The notes under the pieces are model-generated. The model saw only the letters and a program-made list of their open reading frames with translations, was not told the origin of the DNA and did not search any database. This document shows positions 1 to 11,060 of a DNA stretch of 22,254 bases, in pieces. The DNA comes from Marinospirillum sp. GTDB lineage: Bacteria; Pseudomonadota; Gammaproteobacteria; Pseudomonadales; Halomonadaceae. How positions within the stretch are numbered: position 1 is the stretch's first letter; each line of letters begins with the position of its first letter. Position numbers and translations under genes: made by a program. The stretch lies in NCBI RefSeq assembly GCF_014859565.1, contig NZ_JACUUA010000047.1, forward strand, positions 1 to 22,254, read 5' to 3'.

Positions 1-109
1 GCTTGAAACCCCCGCTCAAATCCGGACATCACAACCTGCCTGAGCAGTAGGTAAAATATCCTCAAGAAAAGCCCGCCTGCCAAGGTGTCGATTTAAGCGC
101 ACTTACTCT

Positions 110-125
110 TGTCTCAAACCCGACA
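110..125 (+). promoter_or_regulatory. NifA upstream activator sequence (TGT-N10-ACA)
   Basis: The sequence TGTCTCAAACCCGACA fits the NifA enhancer consensus TGT-N10-ACA exactly. Its centre is about 127 bp upstream of the start point predicted from the sigma-54 promoter at 219-233, which is within the usual range for a NifA enhancer. I found no second TGT-N10-ACA match in the first 218 bases. The motif is short and would be weak alone, but its position ahead of a nif operon with a consensus -24/-12 promoter makes it convincing. Confidence 0.8.
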
Positions 126-190
126 AAACCCCACACAAGTCTTCTTCAATACATCCATTTTTTGTTGTACTCCCGCCACAAATTGCGCCA

Positions 191-203
191 CATCAATAGA
201 TTA
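191..203 (+). promoter_or_regulatory. Probable IHF binding site
   Basis: CATCAATAGATTA matches the IHF consensus WATCAANNNNTTR at every fixed position except the first base. It lies between the NifA site and the sigma-54 promoter, where IHF normally bends DNA to bring the activator to the polymerase. The call rests on motif plus position; no binding can be seen from sequence. Confidence 0.55.
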
Positions 204-218
204 GAGGTTTTACGAAAC

Positions 219-233
219 TGGCACAGGCTTTGC
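219..233 (+). promoter_or_regulatory. Sigma-54 (-24/-12) promoter of the nif operon
   Basis: TGGCACAGGCTTTGC is an exact match to the RpoN consensus TGGCAC-N5-TTGC, with the GG and GC dinucleotides at the required spacing. Transcription should start near 245, leaving a leader of about 50 nt before the iscA-type gene at 295. With the upstream NifA and IHF sites it predicts strict NifA and sigma-54 control of the whole iscA-nifUSVWZM operon, so expression under nitrogen limitation and low oxygen. No other -24/-12 element was noticed in the operon. Confidence 0.9.
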
Positions 234-294
234 CACAGCAGGGTAATGCAGCCCGTCAGAGGCTGTTCACCCAGAAGAGTTTCGGAGGCTAGTC

Positions 295-618
295 ATGATC
301 ACCCTTACCCCCAAGGCACAGGAAACCATCGCCCGCTTTATTGAACAGGCCGGTATGCCGGTGGCAGGCCTGCGCATTTCCATTTCTGATGGCGGCTGCT
401 CGGGTCACAAGTACGCCATGCAACTGGAGACAGCTCCCGCAGCAGATGATCAGGTGTTGCCTTTTGGTGATGTCAGCCTGTTGGTGGACCCGACCAGTTA
501 TCCGCTGCTGGATGGTTGTACCGTGGATTTTGTGGAAAGCCTGGAAGGTAGCGGCTTCAAGTTTGAAAACCCTAACGCCAAGGCTGCCTGCAACTGCGGC
601 AAGTCATTTGCGGCCTGA
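295..618 (+). CDS. iscA: nif-associated IscA/HesB-type Fe-S assembly protein
   Basis: This 107-residue A-type Fe-S carrier or scaffold has the three conserved cysteines of the family: C35 in GGCSG, and C99 and C101 in the C-terminal CNCGKSF motif. Length is normal for the family. It is the first gene of the nif operon, directly upstream of nifU, the place held by iscA-nif (orf6) in Azotobacter vinelandii, so it probably serves nitrogenase-directed Fe-S cluster assembly rather than the housekeeping Isc pathway. The start is supported by GGAGG at 284-288. The 13-bp gap to nifU implies co-transcription. The exact role of IscA-nif is unsettled; in Azotobacter it is reported to be dispensable under ordinary fixation conditions. 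Confidence 0.92.
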   Translation: MITLTPKAQETIARFIEQAGMPVAGLRISISDGGCSGHKYAMQLETAPAADDQVLPFGDVSLLVDPTSYPLLDGCTVDFVESLEGSGFKFENPNAKAACNCGKSFAA

Positions 619-631
619 GGAGGAACAGATC

Positions 632-1627
632 ATGTGGGATTATTCCGAAAAAGTTCAGGAACATTTTTACAACCCGCGTAATGCCGGTGCGCTGGAAGAA
701 GCCAACGGGGTGGGTGATGTGGGTTCACTGTCCTGCGGTGATGCACTGCGCCTGATGCTGAAGGTGGAGCCGGACAGTGAAGTGATTCTGGATGCTCGTT
801 TCCAGACCTTTGGTTGTGGTTCAGCCATTGCCTCTTCTTCGGCACTGACCGAAATGATCAAGGGCAAAACCCTGGATGAAGCACTCAAGGTCAGTAATCA
901 GGATATTGCCGATTATCTGGATGGCCTGCCGCCGGAAAAAATGCACTGTTCTGTGATGGGGCGTGAAGCCCTGCAGGCTGCCGTAGCCAACTACCGGGGT
1001 GAGGTCTGGAGTGATGATCACGAAGAAGGCGCATTGATTTGTAAGTGTTTTGCCATAGATGCCGTGCTGATTGAAGACACCATTCGTGCCAATAATCTCA
1101 GCAGCGTGGAAGAAGTCACCAACTACACCAAGGCCGGTGGCGGCTGTTCAGCCTGCCATGAAGGCATTGAAGAGATTCTAGTCAAGGTACTGGCGGAGCG
1201 GGGCGAAACCTTCAGTGTGGATGCCGGTAAAACCGCTCAGGTGGTGAATGCCGCACCGTCTGTAGGGGGCGCTGCACAGGTGCAGGCCGATGCCATGGCC
1301 GCATTGACCCAGATTGAAATGCCAGTGGTTGCAGCGGGTGCTGTACCGGCAGCCAGTGGCGGACCCAAGCTGACTAACCTGCAACGCATCCGCAAGATTG
1401 AGGAAGTGATAGAACGCTCCCGTCCGGCTTTGCAGCGGGATCGTGGGGATATCGAATTGATTGATGTGGATGGCCGTACGGTTTACGTCAAACTGACCGG
1501 CGCCTGCAGTGGTTGTCAGATGGCGAGTATGACCCTCAGCGGTATCCAGCAGCAGATGATGGAAGAGTTGAAGGAATTCATCCAGTTGGTGCCCGTTAGT
1601 AAAGCACCAGCCACAACGGGGGTATAA
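632..1627 (+). CDS. nifU: NifU, Fe-S cluster scaffold for nitrogenase
   Basis: NifU is the modular scaffold on which NifS-derived sulfur and iron are assembled into clusters for nitrogenase. The 331-residue protein has all three modules: an IscU-like N-terminal domain with C35, C62 and C106; a central domain holding a permanent [2Fe-2S] cluster through C137, C139, C172 and C175; and a C-terminal Nfu domain with C292-S-G-C295. The first seven cysteines fall at the same numbers as in A. vinelandii NifU. The protein is somewhat longer than the usual ~310 residues because of an Ala/Val/Gly-rich linker at about 191-245. The reading frame is open far upstream, but the start at 632 is set by an AGGAGGA ribosome site at the iscA stop and by the family start MWDYSEKV. 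The nifS start follows 2 bp after the stop. Confidence 0.97.
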   Translation: MWDYSEKVQEHFYNPRNAGALEEANGVGDVGSLSCGDALRLMLKVEPDSEVILDARFQTFGCGSAIASSSALTEMIKGKTLDEALKVSNQDIADYLDGLPPEKMHCSVMGREALQAAVANYRGEVWSDDHEEGALICKCFAIDAVLIEDTIRANNLSSVEEVTNYTKAGGGCSACHEGIEEILVKVLAERGETFSVDAGKTAQVVNAAPSVGGAAQVQADAMAALTQIEMPVVAAGAVPAASGGPKLTNLQRIRKIEEVIERSRPALQRDRGDIELIDVDGRTVYVKLTGACSGCQMASMTLSGIQQQMMEELKEFIQLVPVSKAPATTGV

Positions 1628-1629
1628 AC

Positions 1630-2829
1630 ATGAACACCGTTTATCTGGACAATAACGCCACCACGCAGGTTGATCCTGCGGTTGTGGAAGCCATGCTGCC
1701 TTATTTTACCGAGCAGTTTGGCAACCCATCTTCCTTGCACAGTTACGGCAACCGTGTGGGTCTGGCATTAAAAACCGCTCGTCAACAAATCCAGCAGTTG
1801 CTGGGTGCAGAACATGAAACCGAAATTGTATTCACCTCCTGCGGAACCGAAAGTGACTCCACAGCCATTCTTTCCGCATTAAAGGCCCAGCCGGATCGCA
1901 AAGAAATCATCACCACCGTGGTGGAGCACCCAGCCGTGCTGGCCTTGTGTGAGTACCTGGAAAAAGAAGGTTACACCGTGCATTACCTGAAGGTGGACGG
2001 TAAAGGACGGCTGGATCTGGATGAGTACCAAAGCCTGCTGAGTGATCAGACCGCCATTGTCAGTGTGATGTGGGCCAACAACGAAACCGGCACCTTTTTC
2101 CCGGTGGTGGAAATGGCTGAAATGGCCTGGAATGCCGGGGTGATGTTCCACACCGATGCAGTGCAGGCGGTGGGCAAGATCCCGATGGATTTAAAAAACA
2201 CCAAAATTGACCTGCTCAGCATTTCCGGCCACAAACTCCATGCACCCAAGGGTATTGGTGTGTTGTATCTGCGCCGTGGCACCCGTTATCGCCCACTGCT
2301 GCGTGGTGGGCATCAGGAGCGCGGTCGTCGTGCCGGTACTGAAAATTCGGCCTCTATTGTGGCACTGGGCAAAGCAGCAGAAATGGCGCTGGCTGCAATG
2401 GAGCACGAAAACACTGAGGTCAAACGCCTGCGGGACAAGCTGGAGCAAGGAATCCTGTCACAGGTGGGTCATGCTTTTGTTACTGGTGATCCGGACAACC
2501 GCCTGCCTAACACCTGCAACATTGCGTTTGAATACATCGAGGGTGAGTCGATCCTGCTGCTGCTGAACAAGCATGGCATAGCGGCATCCAGCGGTTCCGC
2601 CTGCACCTCCGGTTCACTGGAACCTTCTCATGTGATGCGGGCCATGGGGCTGCCTTATACCGCCGCCCACGGCACTGTGCGTTTTTCGCTGTCGCGTTAC
2701 ACCACAGAAGCAGAAATTGATCTAGTGATTGAAGTCATTCCGGGCATCATCGACCAGTTGCGCAAACTGTCGCCCTACTGGAAAGACGGTGCACCGGTTG
2801 AAGAAGCCTTTGATCCGGCTTATGCCTGA
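1630..2829 (+). CDS. nifS: NifS, cysteine desulfurase
   Basis: NifS is a PLP-dependent cysteine desulfurase that converts cysteine to alanine and passes persulfide sulfur to NifU. It has 399 residues, the expected size. Seen directly are the N-terminal [11 protein letters not shown] motif, the cofactor lysine K202 in [10 protein letters not shown], the conserved H100 and D176/Q179 of the PLP pocket, and the catalytic C325 in [11 protein letters not shown]202 and C325 have the same numbers as in A. vinelandii NifS. It starts 2 bp after nifU, so the two are probably translationally coupled, in keeping with their working as a complex. The [12 protein letters not shown] loop is that of group I (NifS/IscS-type) desulfurases; operon context separates it from IscS. 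Confidence 0.97.
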   Translation: MNTVYLDNNATTQVDPAVVEAMLPYFTEQFGNPSSLHSYGNRVGLALKTARQQIQQLLGAEHETEIVFTSCGTESDSTAILSALKAQPDRKEIITTVVEHPAVLALCEYLEKEGYTVHYLKVDGKGRLDLDEYQSLLSDQTAIVSVMWANNETGTFFPVVEMAEMAWNAGVMFHTDAVQAVGKIPMDLKNTKIDLLSISGHKLHAPKGIGVLYLRRGTRYRPLLRGGHQERGRRAGTENSASIVALGKAAEMALAAMEHENTEVKRLRDKLEQGILSQVGHAFVTGDPDNRLPNTCNIAFEYIEGESILLLLNKHGIAASSGSACTSGSLEPSHVMRAMGLPYTAAHGTVRFSLSRYTTEAEIDLVIEVIPGIIDQLRKLSPYWKDGAPVEEAFDPAYA

Positions 2830-2854
2830 AACGCCAGATGAACAGGAGCCACCC

Positions 2855-4006
2855 ATGAGCCAGCCCAGACGCATCATCATTGATGACACCACCCTGCGGG
2901 ATGGTGAGCAGACTGCCGGGGTGGCTTTTACACTGGATGAAAAACGCGCCATTGCCACCCAACTGGATGCACTGGGTGTAGCGGAGCTGGAAGTAGGCAT
3001 TCCGGCAATGGGTGAAGTGGAGCGGGAAGATATTTGTGCCATTGCGGCATTAAATCTCTCCTCAGAACTGGTGGCCTGGGGACGCATGCACCCGGATGAC
3101 CTGACCGCCAGTGCCGGTTTACCCATTCAATGGCTGGATCTGTCCATTGCCTCCTCTGATCTGCACCTGGAACGCAAGATCAAAAAAAGCCGTGACTGGG
3201 TGTTGCAACAAATCCGTGAGCTGGTGCCTCGTGCTTGTGATCTTGGGTATCGAATCATTCTTGGTTGTGAAGATGCCTCGCGCTCTGATCCGGATTTTCT
3301 GCACCAGTTGGCAGAAACCGCCCAGCAGGCCGGTGCCAGTCGTATCCGTTTTGCTGACACGCTGGGCATCATGGAGCCCTTTGGTGTTTTTGATCGTATC
3401 AGCCAACTGGCCAGCCGTTGTGATCTGCAAATCGAAATGCATGCCCACGATGATCTGGGACTGGCAACAGCCAACAGTCTGGCCGCTGCCCGTGCCGGTG
3501 CCACCCACATCAACACTACGGTGAATGGTTTGGGTGAACGCGCCGGTAATGCCGCACTGGAAGAAGTAGTGCTGGGCTTGAATCAACTCTATGGCATGAA
3601 TACCGGCATCAGCCTGACTGCGTTTCCAGAACTGTCCGAACTGGTGGCTCTGGCTTCCGGTCGTCCGGTGAGCTGGCAAAAAAGTCTGGTGGGTGAGGGG
3701 GTGTTTACCCACGAAGCGGGTATTCATGTGGATGGCCTGTTAAAAGACCCGCTGATTTATCAGGGTGTTGATCCGGCTTTGCTGGGTCGCAGTCACCAGT
3801 TGGTGCTGGGCAAACACTCCGGCAGCCATGCGGTACAAGCACGTTATGCCGGTCTGGGGCTGCAGCTTAGTACCGATCAGGCAAGACTGCTGCTGATTGC
3901 CATTCGTCAGCGCAGCAAGGTATGCAAACAACCACCGCAGGATAATGAGTTATTGAGTCTGTATCAGGAAATATCCCGGTTACCCTTTTCTCCAACCCTT
4001 GTGTGA
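2855..4006 (+). CDS. nifV: NifV, homocitrate synthase
   Basis: NifV condenses acetyl-CoA with 2-oxoglutarate to give homocitrate, the organic ligand of FeMo-co. The 383-residue protein has the DRE-TIM metallolyase signatures: [13 protein letters not shown] near residues 10-22 (R15, D16, E18), the metal-binding HAH pair at H196 and H198, and the [14 protein letters not shown] motif at about 224-237. Length agrees with Nif-type homocitrate synthase and lacks the C-terminal regulatory domain of isopropylmalate synthases. The start at 2855 has an AGGAG site at 2843-2847 and gives the typical short N-terminus; an in-frame ATG at 2822 would overlap nifS and add 11 residues. Its substrate 2-oxoglutarate is the same metabolite used by the sucAB-lpd complex encoded on the other side of the window. 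Confidence 0.96.
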   Translation: MSQPRRIIIDDTTLRDGEQTAGVAFTLDEKRAIATQLDALGVAELEVGIPAMGEVEREDICAIAALNLSSELVAWGRMHPDDLTASAGLPIQWLDLSIASSDLHLERKIKKSRDWVLQQIRELVPRACDLGYRIILGCEDASRSDPDFLHQLAETAQQAGASRIRFADTLGIMEPFGVFDRISQLASRCDLQIEMHAHDDLGLATANSLAAARAGATHINTTVNGLGERAGNAALEEVVLGLNQLYGMNTGISLTAFPELSELVALASGRPVSWQKSLVGEGVFTHEAGIHVDGLLKDPLIYQGVDPALLGRSHQLVLGKHSGSHAVQARYAGLGLQLSTDQARLLLIAIRQRSKVCKQPPQDNELLSLYQEISRLPFSPTLV

Positions 4007-4013
4007 GGTGAGC

Positions 4014-4358
4014 ATGAACTGTCCAGAAGATATTAAATCCCTTGAGGATTTTGAAGATGCTCTGCAGGAGCTGGAGAGCGCCGAAGACTTTCTGCTGTTT
4101 TTTCAAGTCGATTTTGATGCCCGTGTGGTGCAGGTAAATCGCCTGCATATTCTGCAGCGTTTTCATAACCTGCTGAGTAAAACCAGCCTGCCAGAAGATC
4201 TGGATCAGCGTTTTTCTGTGCATCAAACCCTGCTGCAACAGGCCTACCAGAGTTTTGTTCACTCCAGTGCTCAGCAGGAAAAGGTATTAAAAGTGTTTAA
4301 TCGTGGTCAGCCCGGCAGCGGTTTTGTCTCGCTGGGTGCTATTGGAGGTGTGAAATGA
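4014..4358 (+). CDS. nifW: NifW, nitrogenase stabilizing/protective protein
   Basis: This small acidic protein of 114 residues matches NifW, which in Azotobacter is needed for full MoFe protein activity and is implicated in protecting nitrogenase from oxygen or helping its maturation. Its features are an N-terminal DIKSLEDFEDAL stretch, an FFQVDFD-x-RVVQVNRLHIL core, and a helical remainder. There are no cofactor motifs. A TTG at 3999 in frame would extend it by 5 residues and overlap nifV, but the GAGGTG site just before 4014 favours the ATG. It sits between nifV and nifZ and its stop overlaps the nifZ start in an ATGA. No cysE-type gene lies between nifV and nifW, in contrast to A. vinelandii. 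Confidence 0.9.
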   Translation: MNCPEDIKSLEDFEDALQELESAEDFLLFFQVDFDARVVQVNRLHILQRFHNLLSKTSLPEDLDQRFSVHQTLLQQAYQSFVHSSAQQEKVLKVFNRGQPGSGFVSLGAIGGVK

Positions 4359-4843
4359 ACCCGATTTATGACTATGGCGATGAAGTGCGGGTGATCCGTA
4401 ATGTACGCAACGACGGCAGTTTTCCCGGTAAAGACAAGGGTGACTTGTTAATTCGCCGCGGGCAAACCGGGCATGTACGCAACATAGGCACGTTTTTGCA
4501 GGATCAGATCATCTACACCGTGCACTTTATCGAAGAAGGGTTGCAGGTTGGCTGCCGTGAAGAAGAACTGGTGCTTGCAGCTGAACCCTGGGCTCCCAGC
4601 CGTTTTGAAAGCCGTGAAAAGGTGCACTCACGGCTGGCCTTGTCACTGCGGGGTGAAATTGTGGTGGAACCCGGCACAGTGGGTGAAGTGTTAAAGGTTA
4701 ATCGTGATGATTCCGAAGTCGGAGTGACTTATCACATTTTGTTTCCCGGTCACGTACTGGCTGTGCCGGAGCAGGCACTGATGAGTCAACAGGAAGCCGT
4801 TGAGGAGGGTTACAAGGAGGCTGAATATGCAACACTTGACTGA
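4355..4843 (+). CDS. nifZ: NifZ, nitrogenase MoFe protein maturation factor
   Basis: NifZ assists formation of the second P-cluster of the MoFe protein. The 162-residue product has the diagnostic N-terminus with a YDYGDEVRVIRNVRNDGSF stretch, then GDLLIRRGQTGHVRNIGTFLQDQIIYTVHF at about 29-58 (an SH3-like, HypF/NifZ-type fold), and a VGCREEELV segment. The C-terminal part (about 83-162) includes a second, similar beta-rich segment (EIVVEPGTVGEVLKV) that resembles the RRGQTGHVRNI region, suggesting internal duplication. The start overlaps the nifW stop (ATGA) and is preceded by GGAGG. The 3' end overlaps nifM by 17 bp, pointing to translational coupling through nifW-nifZ-nifM. Confidence 0.92.
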   Translation: MNPIYDYGDEVRVIRNVRNDGSFPGKDKGDLLIRRGQTGHVRNIGTFLQDQIIYTVHFIEEGLQVGCREEELVLAAEPWAPSRFESREKVHSRLALSLRGEIVVEPGTVGEVLKVNRDDSEVGVTYHILFPGHVLAVPEQALMSQQEAVEEGYKEAEYATLD

Positions 4844-5666
4844 AGAGCAGGCACTCACTTATCTGGCATTAAAAATTGCCGATGCCCAGCATGGTAAACA
4901 GCTGAACGAACTGGAAGGTGAACAGCTGCAGGAAGTGATGGCTCAGGCCAGACGCCAGTATCTGCTGGAAGAAAAAGTGCTGGCCTCACCGGAAAGCCAG
5001 CAGGTATGCCTGCCAGAAACAACACTGGACGATGCCTGGTTACGCATTCGCGGACGTTATGAAGAAGAGCAGGATTTTGAACGGGCATTAGCGCTGGTGA
5101 AACTGACACCCACTGCTTACCGTCAGGCATTGAGCCGTGAGCTGCGCCTTGAGGCCGTGCTGGAAAAAGTAGCCAGTCAGGCAACACCGATCAGTGATGA
5201 AGATGTGGCGCGTTTTTACCACCGCAACCTGGATAAATTCACTATTCCGGAAAAACGCCGTACCCGCCATTTACTGATTACCGTGGACGAAAACCGTGCT
5301 GATGCCGGTGAACTGCTGGTGTTGCAACAGATGGAGGCAATACGTGCCCGCCTGTTAAAACGCCCGGAGCTTTTTTCACAATTGACCCTGCAACACTCCC
5401 AGTGCCCGACTGGGGTGGAAGGTGGGCAGCTTGGCCTTGTTACACCGGGACTATTGTTTGAAGCACTCGATCAGGCGCTGTTTCAGATGCAGGCCGAAGA
5501 ACTCAGCCCACCCCTGCGCTCACCCCTGGGTTATCACCTGCTCTACTGCGAAGCCATCATCCCCGCAGAAAGCAAAACCCTTGAAGAAGCCCGCCCAAAA
5601 ATCATCGAACACCTGCAGGACAAACAACGCCAGCAACTCCAGAAACGCTGGATGCTGCAGTTGTAA
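4827..5666 (+). CDS. nifM: NifM, peptidyl-prolyl isomerase for Fe protein maturation
   Basis: NifM is required to give active nitrogenase Fe protein (NifH) and carries a parvulin-type prolyl isomerase domain. The 279-residue product has an N-terminal helical domain (about 1-125) and a C-terminal parvulin domain (about 145-245) with RHLLITVDE, a GGQLG segment at 199-203, and SPLGYHLLYCE. There is no signal peptide, as expected for a cytoplasmic nif protein and unlike SurA or PrsA. The start at 4827 follows a strong AAGGAGG at 4814-4820 inside the end of nifZ. An upstream in-frame extension from 4800 is unsupported. It is the last gene of the operon; a terminator begins 19 bp after the stop. 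Confidence 0.93.
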   Translation: MQHLTEEQALTYLALKIADAQHGKQLNELEGEQLQEVMAQARRQYLLEEKVLASPESQQVCLPETTLDDAWLRIRGRYEEEQDFERALALVKLTPTAYRQALSRELRLEAVLEKVASQATPISDEDVARFYHRNLDKFTIPEKRRTRHLLITVDENRADAGELLVLQQMEAIRARLLKRPELFSQLTLQHSQCPTGVEGGQLGLVTPGLLFEALDQALFQMQAEELSPPLRSPLGYHLLYCEAIIPAESKTLEEARPKIIEHLQDKQRQQLQKRWMLQL

Positions 5667-5685
5667 CACTTGCTCCGTATAAAAC

Positions 5686-5724
5686 CAGCCATCCAGTTTA
5701 TTCCGGGTGGCTGCTTTTCTTTTC
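5686..5724 (+). terminator. Rho-independent terminator of the nif operon
   Basis: A 9-bp stem (left arm 5686-5694, right arm 5705-5713, with one G-U pair) encloses a 10-nt loop and is followed by CTTTTCTTTT. It starts 19 bp after the nifM stop, so the operon ends here. Confidence 0.85.
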
Positions 5725-5754
5725 CTATCCATCCCCTGTCTGGTTTTTTCTTTT

Positions 5755-6054
<300 letters not shown>

Positions 6055-6086
6055 AAAAAGCCGCCTGAGTAAACTCAGGCGGCTTT
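6055..6086 (-). terminator. Rho-independent terminator of the sdh-suc cluster
   Basis: A perfect 13-bp stem (6057-6069 with 6074-6086, loop TAAA) ends in a U-run when read on the minus strand (CTTTTTG). It lies about 40 bp past the sucD stop. Read on the plus strand it could also stop transcripts that leak through the nif terminator. Confidence 0.9.
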
Positions 6087-6126
6087 ATCAGCAGAACTCA
6101 ATCTGCCGGAAACAACAAGCAGCGAC

Positions 6127-6999
6127 TTACCAGCCAGTCACTTCTTTCAGTGCAGTACCGATGTCTGCCAGTGAACGCACAGTTTTAACACCCGCGTCTT
6201 CCAGAGCAGCAAACTTCTCATCAGCGGTACCCTTACCACCGGCAATGATGGCACCGGCATGCCCCATGCGCTTACCAGCAGGTGCAGTAACACCGGCAAT
6301 GTAAGAGACAACAGGCTTGGTGACATTGGCCTTGATGAAGGCAGCAGCTTCTTCTTCGGCAGAACCACCGATTTCACCGATCATTACAATCGCTTCCGTC
6401 TGTGGATCTTCCTGGAACAGCTTCAGGATGTCGATGAAGCTGGAACCGGGGATGGGGTCACCACCGATACCCACACAGGTCGACTGACCAAAACCGTAAT
6501 CAGTGGTCTGTTTCACAGCTTCATAAGTCAGGGTGCCGGAACGGGAAACAATACCGACCTTGCCTGGCTTGTGAATGTGACCAGGCATGATACCGATCTT
6601 GCACTCACCGGGAGTGATCACACCGGGGCAGTTTGGACCGATCAGCACCACACCCAGCTCATCACACTTCACTTTGCAGTCCAGCATGTCGAGGGTTGGG
6701 ATGCCTTCAGTGATGGTCACAATCAGCTTGATACCCGCGTTGGCTGCTTCAAGGATAGAATCCTTGCAGAAGGGAGCCGGAACGTAGATCACGGAAGCTT
6801 CTGCACCCGTGGCTTCAACCGCTTCTTTCACGGTGTTAAAAACTGGCAGACCCAGGTGAGTGGTGCCACCTTTACCGGGAGTAACACCACCAACCATTTT
6901 GGTGCCGTAAGCTATCGCTTGTTCAGAGTGGAAAGTACCCTGACCACCAGTAAAACCCTGGCAGATGACTTTAGTGTCTTTGTTGATCAATACGCTCAT
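6127..6999 (-). CDS. sucD: Succinyl-CoA synthetase alpha subunit
   Basis: The alpha subunit of succinyl-CoA synthetase (ADP-forming) carries the phosphohistidine that moves phosphate from succinyl-phosphate to ADP, in the TCA step succinyl-CoA to succinate. The 290-residue protein has an N-terminal CoA-binding Rossmann domain ([12 protein letters not shown] at 13-24), [12 protein letters not shown] at 121-132, a SRSGTLTYE motif, and the active-site H247 in [10 protein letters not shown]. Length matches the E. coli enzyme. Its ATG overlaps the sucC stop as TAATG, and the ribosome site GGAGGG lies inside the end of sucC, so the two subunits are translationally coupled. It is the last gene of the cluster. 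Confidence 0.98.
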   Translation of the reverse strand: MSVLINKDTKVICQGFTGGQGTFHSEQAIAYGTKMVGGVTPGKGGTTHLGLPVFNTVKEAVEATGAEASVIYVPAPFCKDSILEAANAGIKLIVTITEGIPTLDMLDCKVKCDELGVVLIGPNCPGVITPGECKIGIMPGHIHKPGKVGIVSRSGTLTYEAVKQTTDYGFGQSTCVGIGGDPIPGSSFIDILKLFQEDPQTEAIVMIGEIGGSAEEEAAAFIKANVTKPVVSYIAGVTAPAGKRMGHAGAIIAGGKGTADEKFAALEDAGVKTVRSLADIGTALKEVTGW

Positions 7000-8165
7000 T
7001 ATTTGCCCTCCGCCGCTTTAACAACTTGCTGAGCTGCATCCGTCAGGCTGGTGGCCGCAATGATGTTCAGACCGCTGTCATCCAGTTTCTTTTTACCCAG
7101 ATCTGCATTGTTACCTTCAAGGCGAACAACCACAGGCACTTTAACGCCAACTTGTTCAACGGCACCAATGATACCTTCAGCGATCATGTCGCAACGAACG
7201 ATACCACCAAAGATGTTGACCAGTACGGCTTTGACATTGCTGTCAGACAGAATGATCTTGAATGCTTCGGCTACACGCTCTTTGGTCGCACCGCCACCTA
7301 CGTCGAGGAAGTTGGCTGGCTGACCGCCGTGCAGGTTAACGATGTCCATGGTACCCATGGCCAGACCGGCGCCATTAACCATGCAACCGATGTTGCCATC
7401 AAGGGCAACGTAGTTCAGTTCCCACTTGGCTGCATTGGCTTCACGCTCATCTTCCTGAGAAGGATCACGCATTTCCTGCAAATCTTTGTGGCGGTACATG
7501 GCATTACTGTCGATAACCAACTTGGCATCCAGGCAGTGCAGATTGCCTTCTTCAGTAATCACCAGCGGGTTAATTTCCAGCAGTGCCAGATCCTTGTCAG
7601 TAAACAGCTTGGCCAGACCCATGAAGATCTTGGTGAACTGTTTGATCTGCTCACTGTTCAGACCCAGCTTGAAGCCGAGTTCACGCGCCTGGTAAGGTTG
7701 TGCACCAACCAGCGGATCAATAATCGCTTTGAGGATTTTTTCTGGAGTTTCTTCGGCAACCTTCTCGATCTCCACACCACCTTCGGTAGATGCCATGAAA
7801 ACGACGCGACGGGTACCACGATCCAGTACCGCACCCAGATACAGTTCATTGGCGATATCGGTGCAGCTTTCGACCAGAATCTTGCTGACGGGCTGACCAT
7901 TTTTATCAGTCTGATAGGTGACCAGATTCTTACCCAGCCACTGTTTGGCAAAAGCAGCCGCTTCATCAGCGGATTTGATCAGTTTTACACCGCCCGCTTT
8001 ACCGCGACCACCCGCGTGGACCTGAGCCTTAACGACCCACATGTTACCGCCAATTTTTTTACAGGCTTCAGCTGCTTCTTCCGGAGTATCTACTGCAAAA
8101 CCGGTGGAAACAGGCAAACCGTAATCGGCGAACAGTTTTTTTCCCTGATATTCGTGCAGGTTCAT
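6999..8165 (-). CDS. sucC: Succinyl-CoA synthetase beta subunit
   Basis: The beta subunit supplies the ATP-grasp nucleotide site of succinyl-CoA synthetase. From the family start [12 protein letters not shown] the protein has 388 residues, the same length as E. coli SucC. Visible motifs are [17 protein letters not shown] in the ATP-grasp domain, LEINPLVI for metal binding, and [18 protein letters not shown] and [10 protein letters not shown] in the C-terminal ligase domain. The start at 8165 rests on family alignment, because no good Shine-Dalgarno sequence precedes it. The frame stays open for 23 more codons upstream, with an alternative ATG at 8213. It is separated from lpd by 140 bp, the second longest gap in the cluster. 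Confidence 0.96.
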   Translation of the reverse strand: MNLHEYQGKKLFADYGLPVSTGFAVDTPEEAAEACKKIGGNMWVVKAQVHAGGRGKAGGVKLIKSADEAAAFAKQWLGKNLVTYQTDKNGQPVSKILVESCTDIANELYLGAVLDRGTRRVVFMASTEGGVEIEKVAEETPEKILKAIIDPLVGAQPYQARELGFKLGLNSEQIKQFTKIFMGLAKLFTDKDLALLEINPLVITEEGNLHCLDAKLVIDSNAMYRHKDLQEMRDPSQEDEREANAAKWELNYVALDGNIGCMVNGAGLAMGTMDIVNLHGGQPANFLDVGGGATKERVAEAFKIILSDSNVKAVLVNIFGGIVRCDMIAEGIIGAVEQVGVKVPVVVRLEGNNADLGKKKLDDSGLNIIAATSLTDAAQQVVKAAEGK

Positions 8166-8305
8166 AATTACAATGCCGTCTTTGTCTGTTACTTGCGACT
8201 TGATACACCCCATCAGAACACCCGCTTGTAGCAAATGACCTGACAGGGTGTATCCCCAGTGGGTTGCCGGTCAGGCGAACCCACAAACTTTAAAACTGAT
8301 TAAAA

Positions 8306-9757
<1,452 letters not shown>

Positions 9758-9789
9758 TCAGAGTATCAGGATAAAAACACTTCCAGCCA

Positions 9790-10989
9790 TTATACATCCA
9801 GCAGGATACGTGCTGGATCTTCCAATAGTTCCTTGATGGTGACCAGGAACTGTACCGCATCCTTGCCATCAATCATCCGGTGGTCATAAGACAACGCCAG
9901 ATACATCATCGGACGAATCACGACTTGACCATTAATAGCCATCGGGCGCTCCTGGATCTTGTGCATACCCAGAATGGCTGTTTGTGGCGGGTTAATGATC
10001 GGAGTGGACATCAGTGAACCGAACACACCGCCGTTGGTGATAGTGAAGGTACCACCCTGCAGATCATCAATGCCAATTTTACCTTCACGGCCACGCTTGC
10101 CAAAATCAGCAATGGTGCCTTCGATATCAGCCAGGTTCATGGAGTCACAATCGCGCAGCACAGGAACCATCAGACCACGTTCGGTGGAAACAGCTACACC
10201 GATGTCCTGATAACCGTGGTAAACAATGTCGGTGCCATCAATGGAGGCATTCACATCAGGGAAACGCTTCAGTGCTTCCGTTGCTGCTTTTACAAAGAAA
10301 GACATAAAGCCCAGACGCACACCATTGTGACGCTTCTCGAACAGATCTTTGTACTGCTTGCGCAATTCCATGACCGGCTTCATGTCCACTTCATTGTAGG
10401 TGGTCAGCATTGCAGCCGTTTGTTGAGCCTGAACTAGACGCTTGGCAATGGTTTGACGCATACGACTCATGGGGACACGCTTCTCGATACGCTCGCCAGG
10501 TGCAACAGAAACCTGTACTGGAGCAGCAGCAGCTGCCTTAGCTACAGGTGCGCTGCCAGCCTTCATCACGTCTTCTTTGGTGATCATTCCACCCTTACCA
10601 CTGCCCTGAATGTTATTCAGATCCAAACCTTTTTCTGCGGCCAGCTTACGGGCAGCAGGAGCCACACGTTTGTCACCCACCACTTCGGCATCATCAGCTG
10701 ATGCAGCAGCCGGTGCAGCTTCAGCCTTGGCAGCAGGCGCAGCAGCTACAGCACCTTCTTTAACCAGAGCCAGCACCTGCTCAGAAGCAACGGTATCACC
10801 TTCATTGGCAAGGATTTTTTCCAGTACACCATCAACGGGCGCTGGAACTTCCAGAACCACTTTATCAGTTTCGATATCAACCAGAATTTCATCACGGCTG
10901 ACTGCTTCGCCAGGCTGTTTGTGCCAGGTTGCAACCGTGCCCTCAGCAACGGACTCAGGGAAAGTTGGAGCTTTGATCTCAATAGCCAT
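9790..10989 (-). CDS. sucB: Dihydrolipoyl succinyltransferase (E2 of 2-oxoglutarate dehydrogenase)
   Basis: The E2 core passes the succinyl group from the lipoyl arm to CoA. The 399-residue protein has one lipoyl domain (about 2-75) with the lipoylated K43 in [11 protein letters not shown], an Ala-rich flexible linker, a peripheral subunit-binding domain (about 107-143, [20 protein letters not shown]), a second Ala/Pro linker, and the catalytic domain ending in HRMIDG with H370 and D374. One lipoyl domain and the length separate it from AceF. AGGAAAGG precedes the start, and the gap to lpd is 47 bp. Confidence 0.97.
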   Translation of the reverse strand: MAIEIKAPTFPESVAEGTVATWHKQPGEAVSRDEILVDIETDKVVLEVPAPVDGVLEKILANEGDTVASEQVLALVKEGAVAAAPAAKAEAAPAAASADDAEVVGDKRVAPAARKLAAEKGLDLNNIQGSGKGGMITKEDVMKAGSAPVAKAAAAAPVQVSVAPGERIEKRVPMSRMRQTIAKRLVQAQQTAAMLTTYNEVDMKPVMELRKQYKDLFEKRHNGVRLGFMSFFVKAATEALKRFPDVNASIDGTDIVYHGYQDIGVAVSTERGLMVPVLRDCDSMNLADIEGTIADFGKRGREGKIGIDDLQGGTFTITNGGVFGSLMSTPIINPPQTAILGMHKIQERPMAINGQVVIRPMMYLALSYDHRMIDGKDAVQFLVTIKELLEDPARILLDV

Positions 10990-11060
10990 GTTATACCTTT
11001 CCTAACATATTCTTGTGTTCCGGGCCGTTAAAGCCCGGACGTATTGGAGTTTGCCTGCTG

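Noticed and set aside
163..180. Second NifA site
   Set aside because: TGT and ACA are present but spaced 9 or 12 bases apart, not 10.
341..631. Long upstream extension of the nifU frame over iscA
   Set aside because: The frame is open by chance; the AGGAGG site and family N-terminus put the start at 632, and the extension has no resemblance to NifU.
7026..8231. 401-codon plus-strand open frame opposite sucC
   Set aside because: It is the antisense shadow of sucC, which is certain; long antisense frames arise here from codon bias and also occur opposite sucD, lpd and sdhA.
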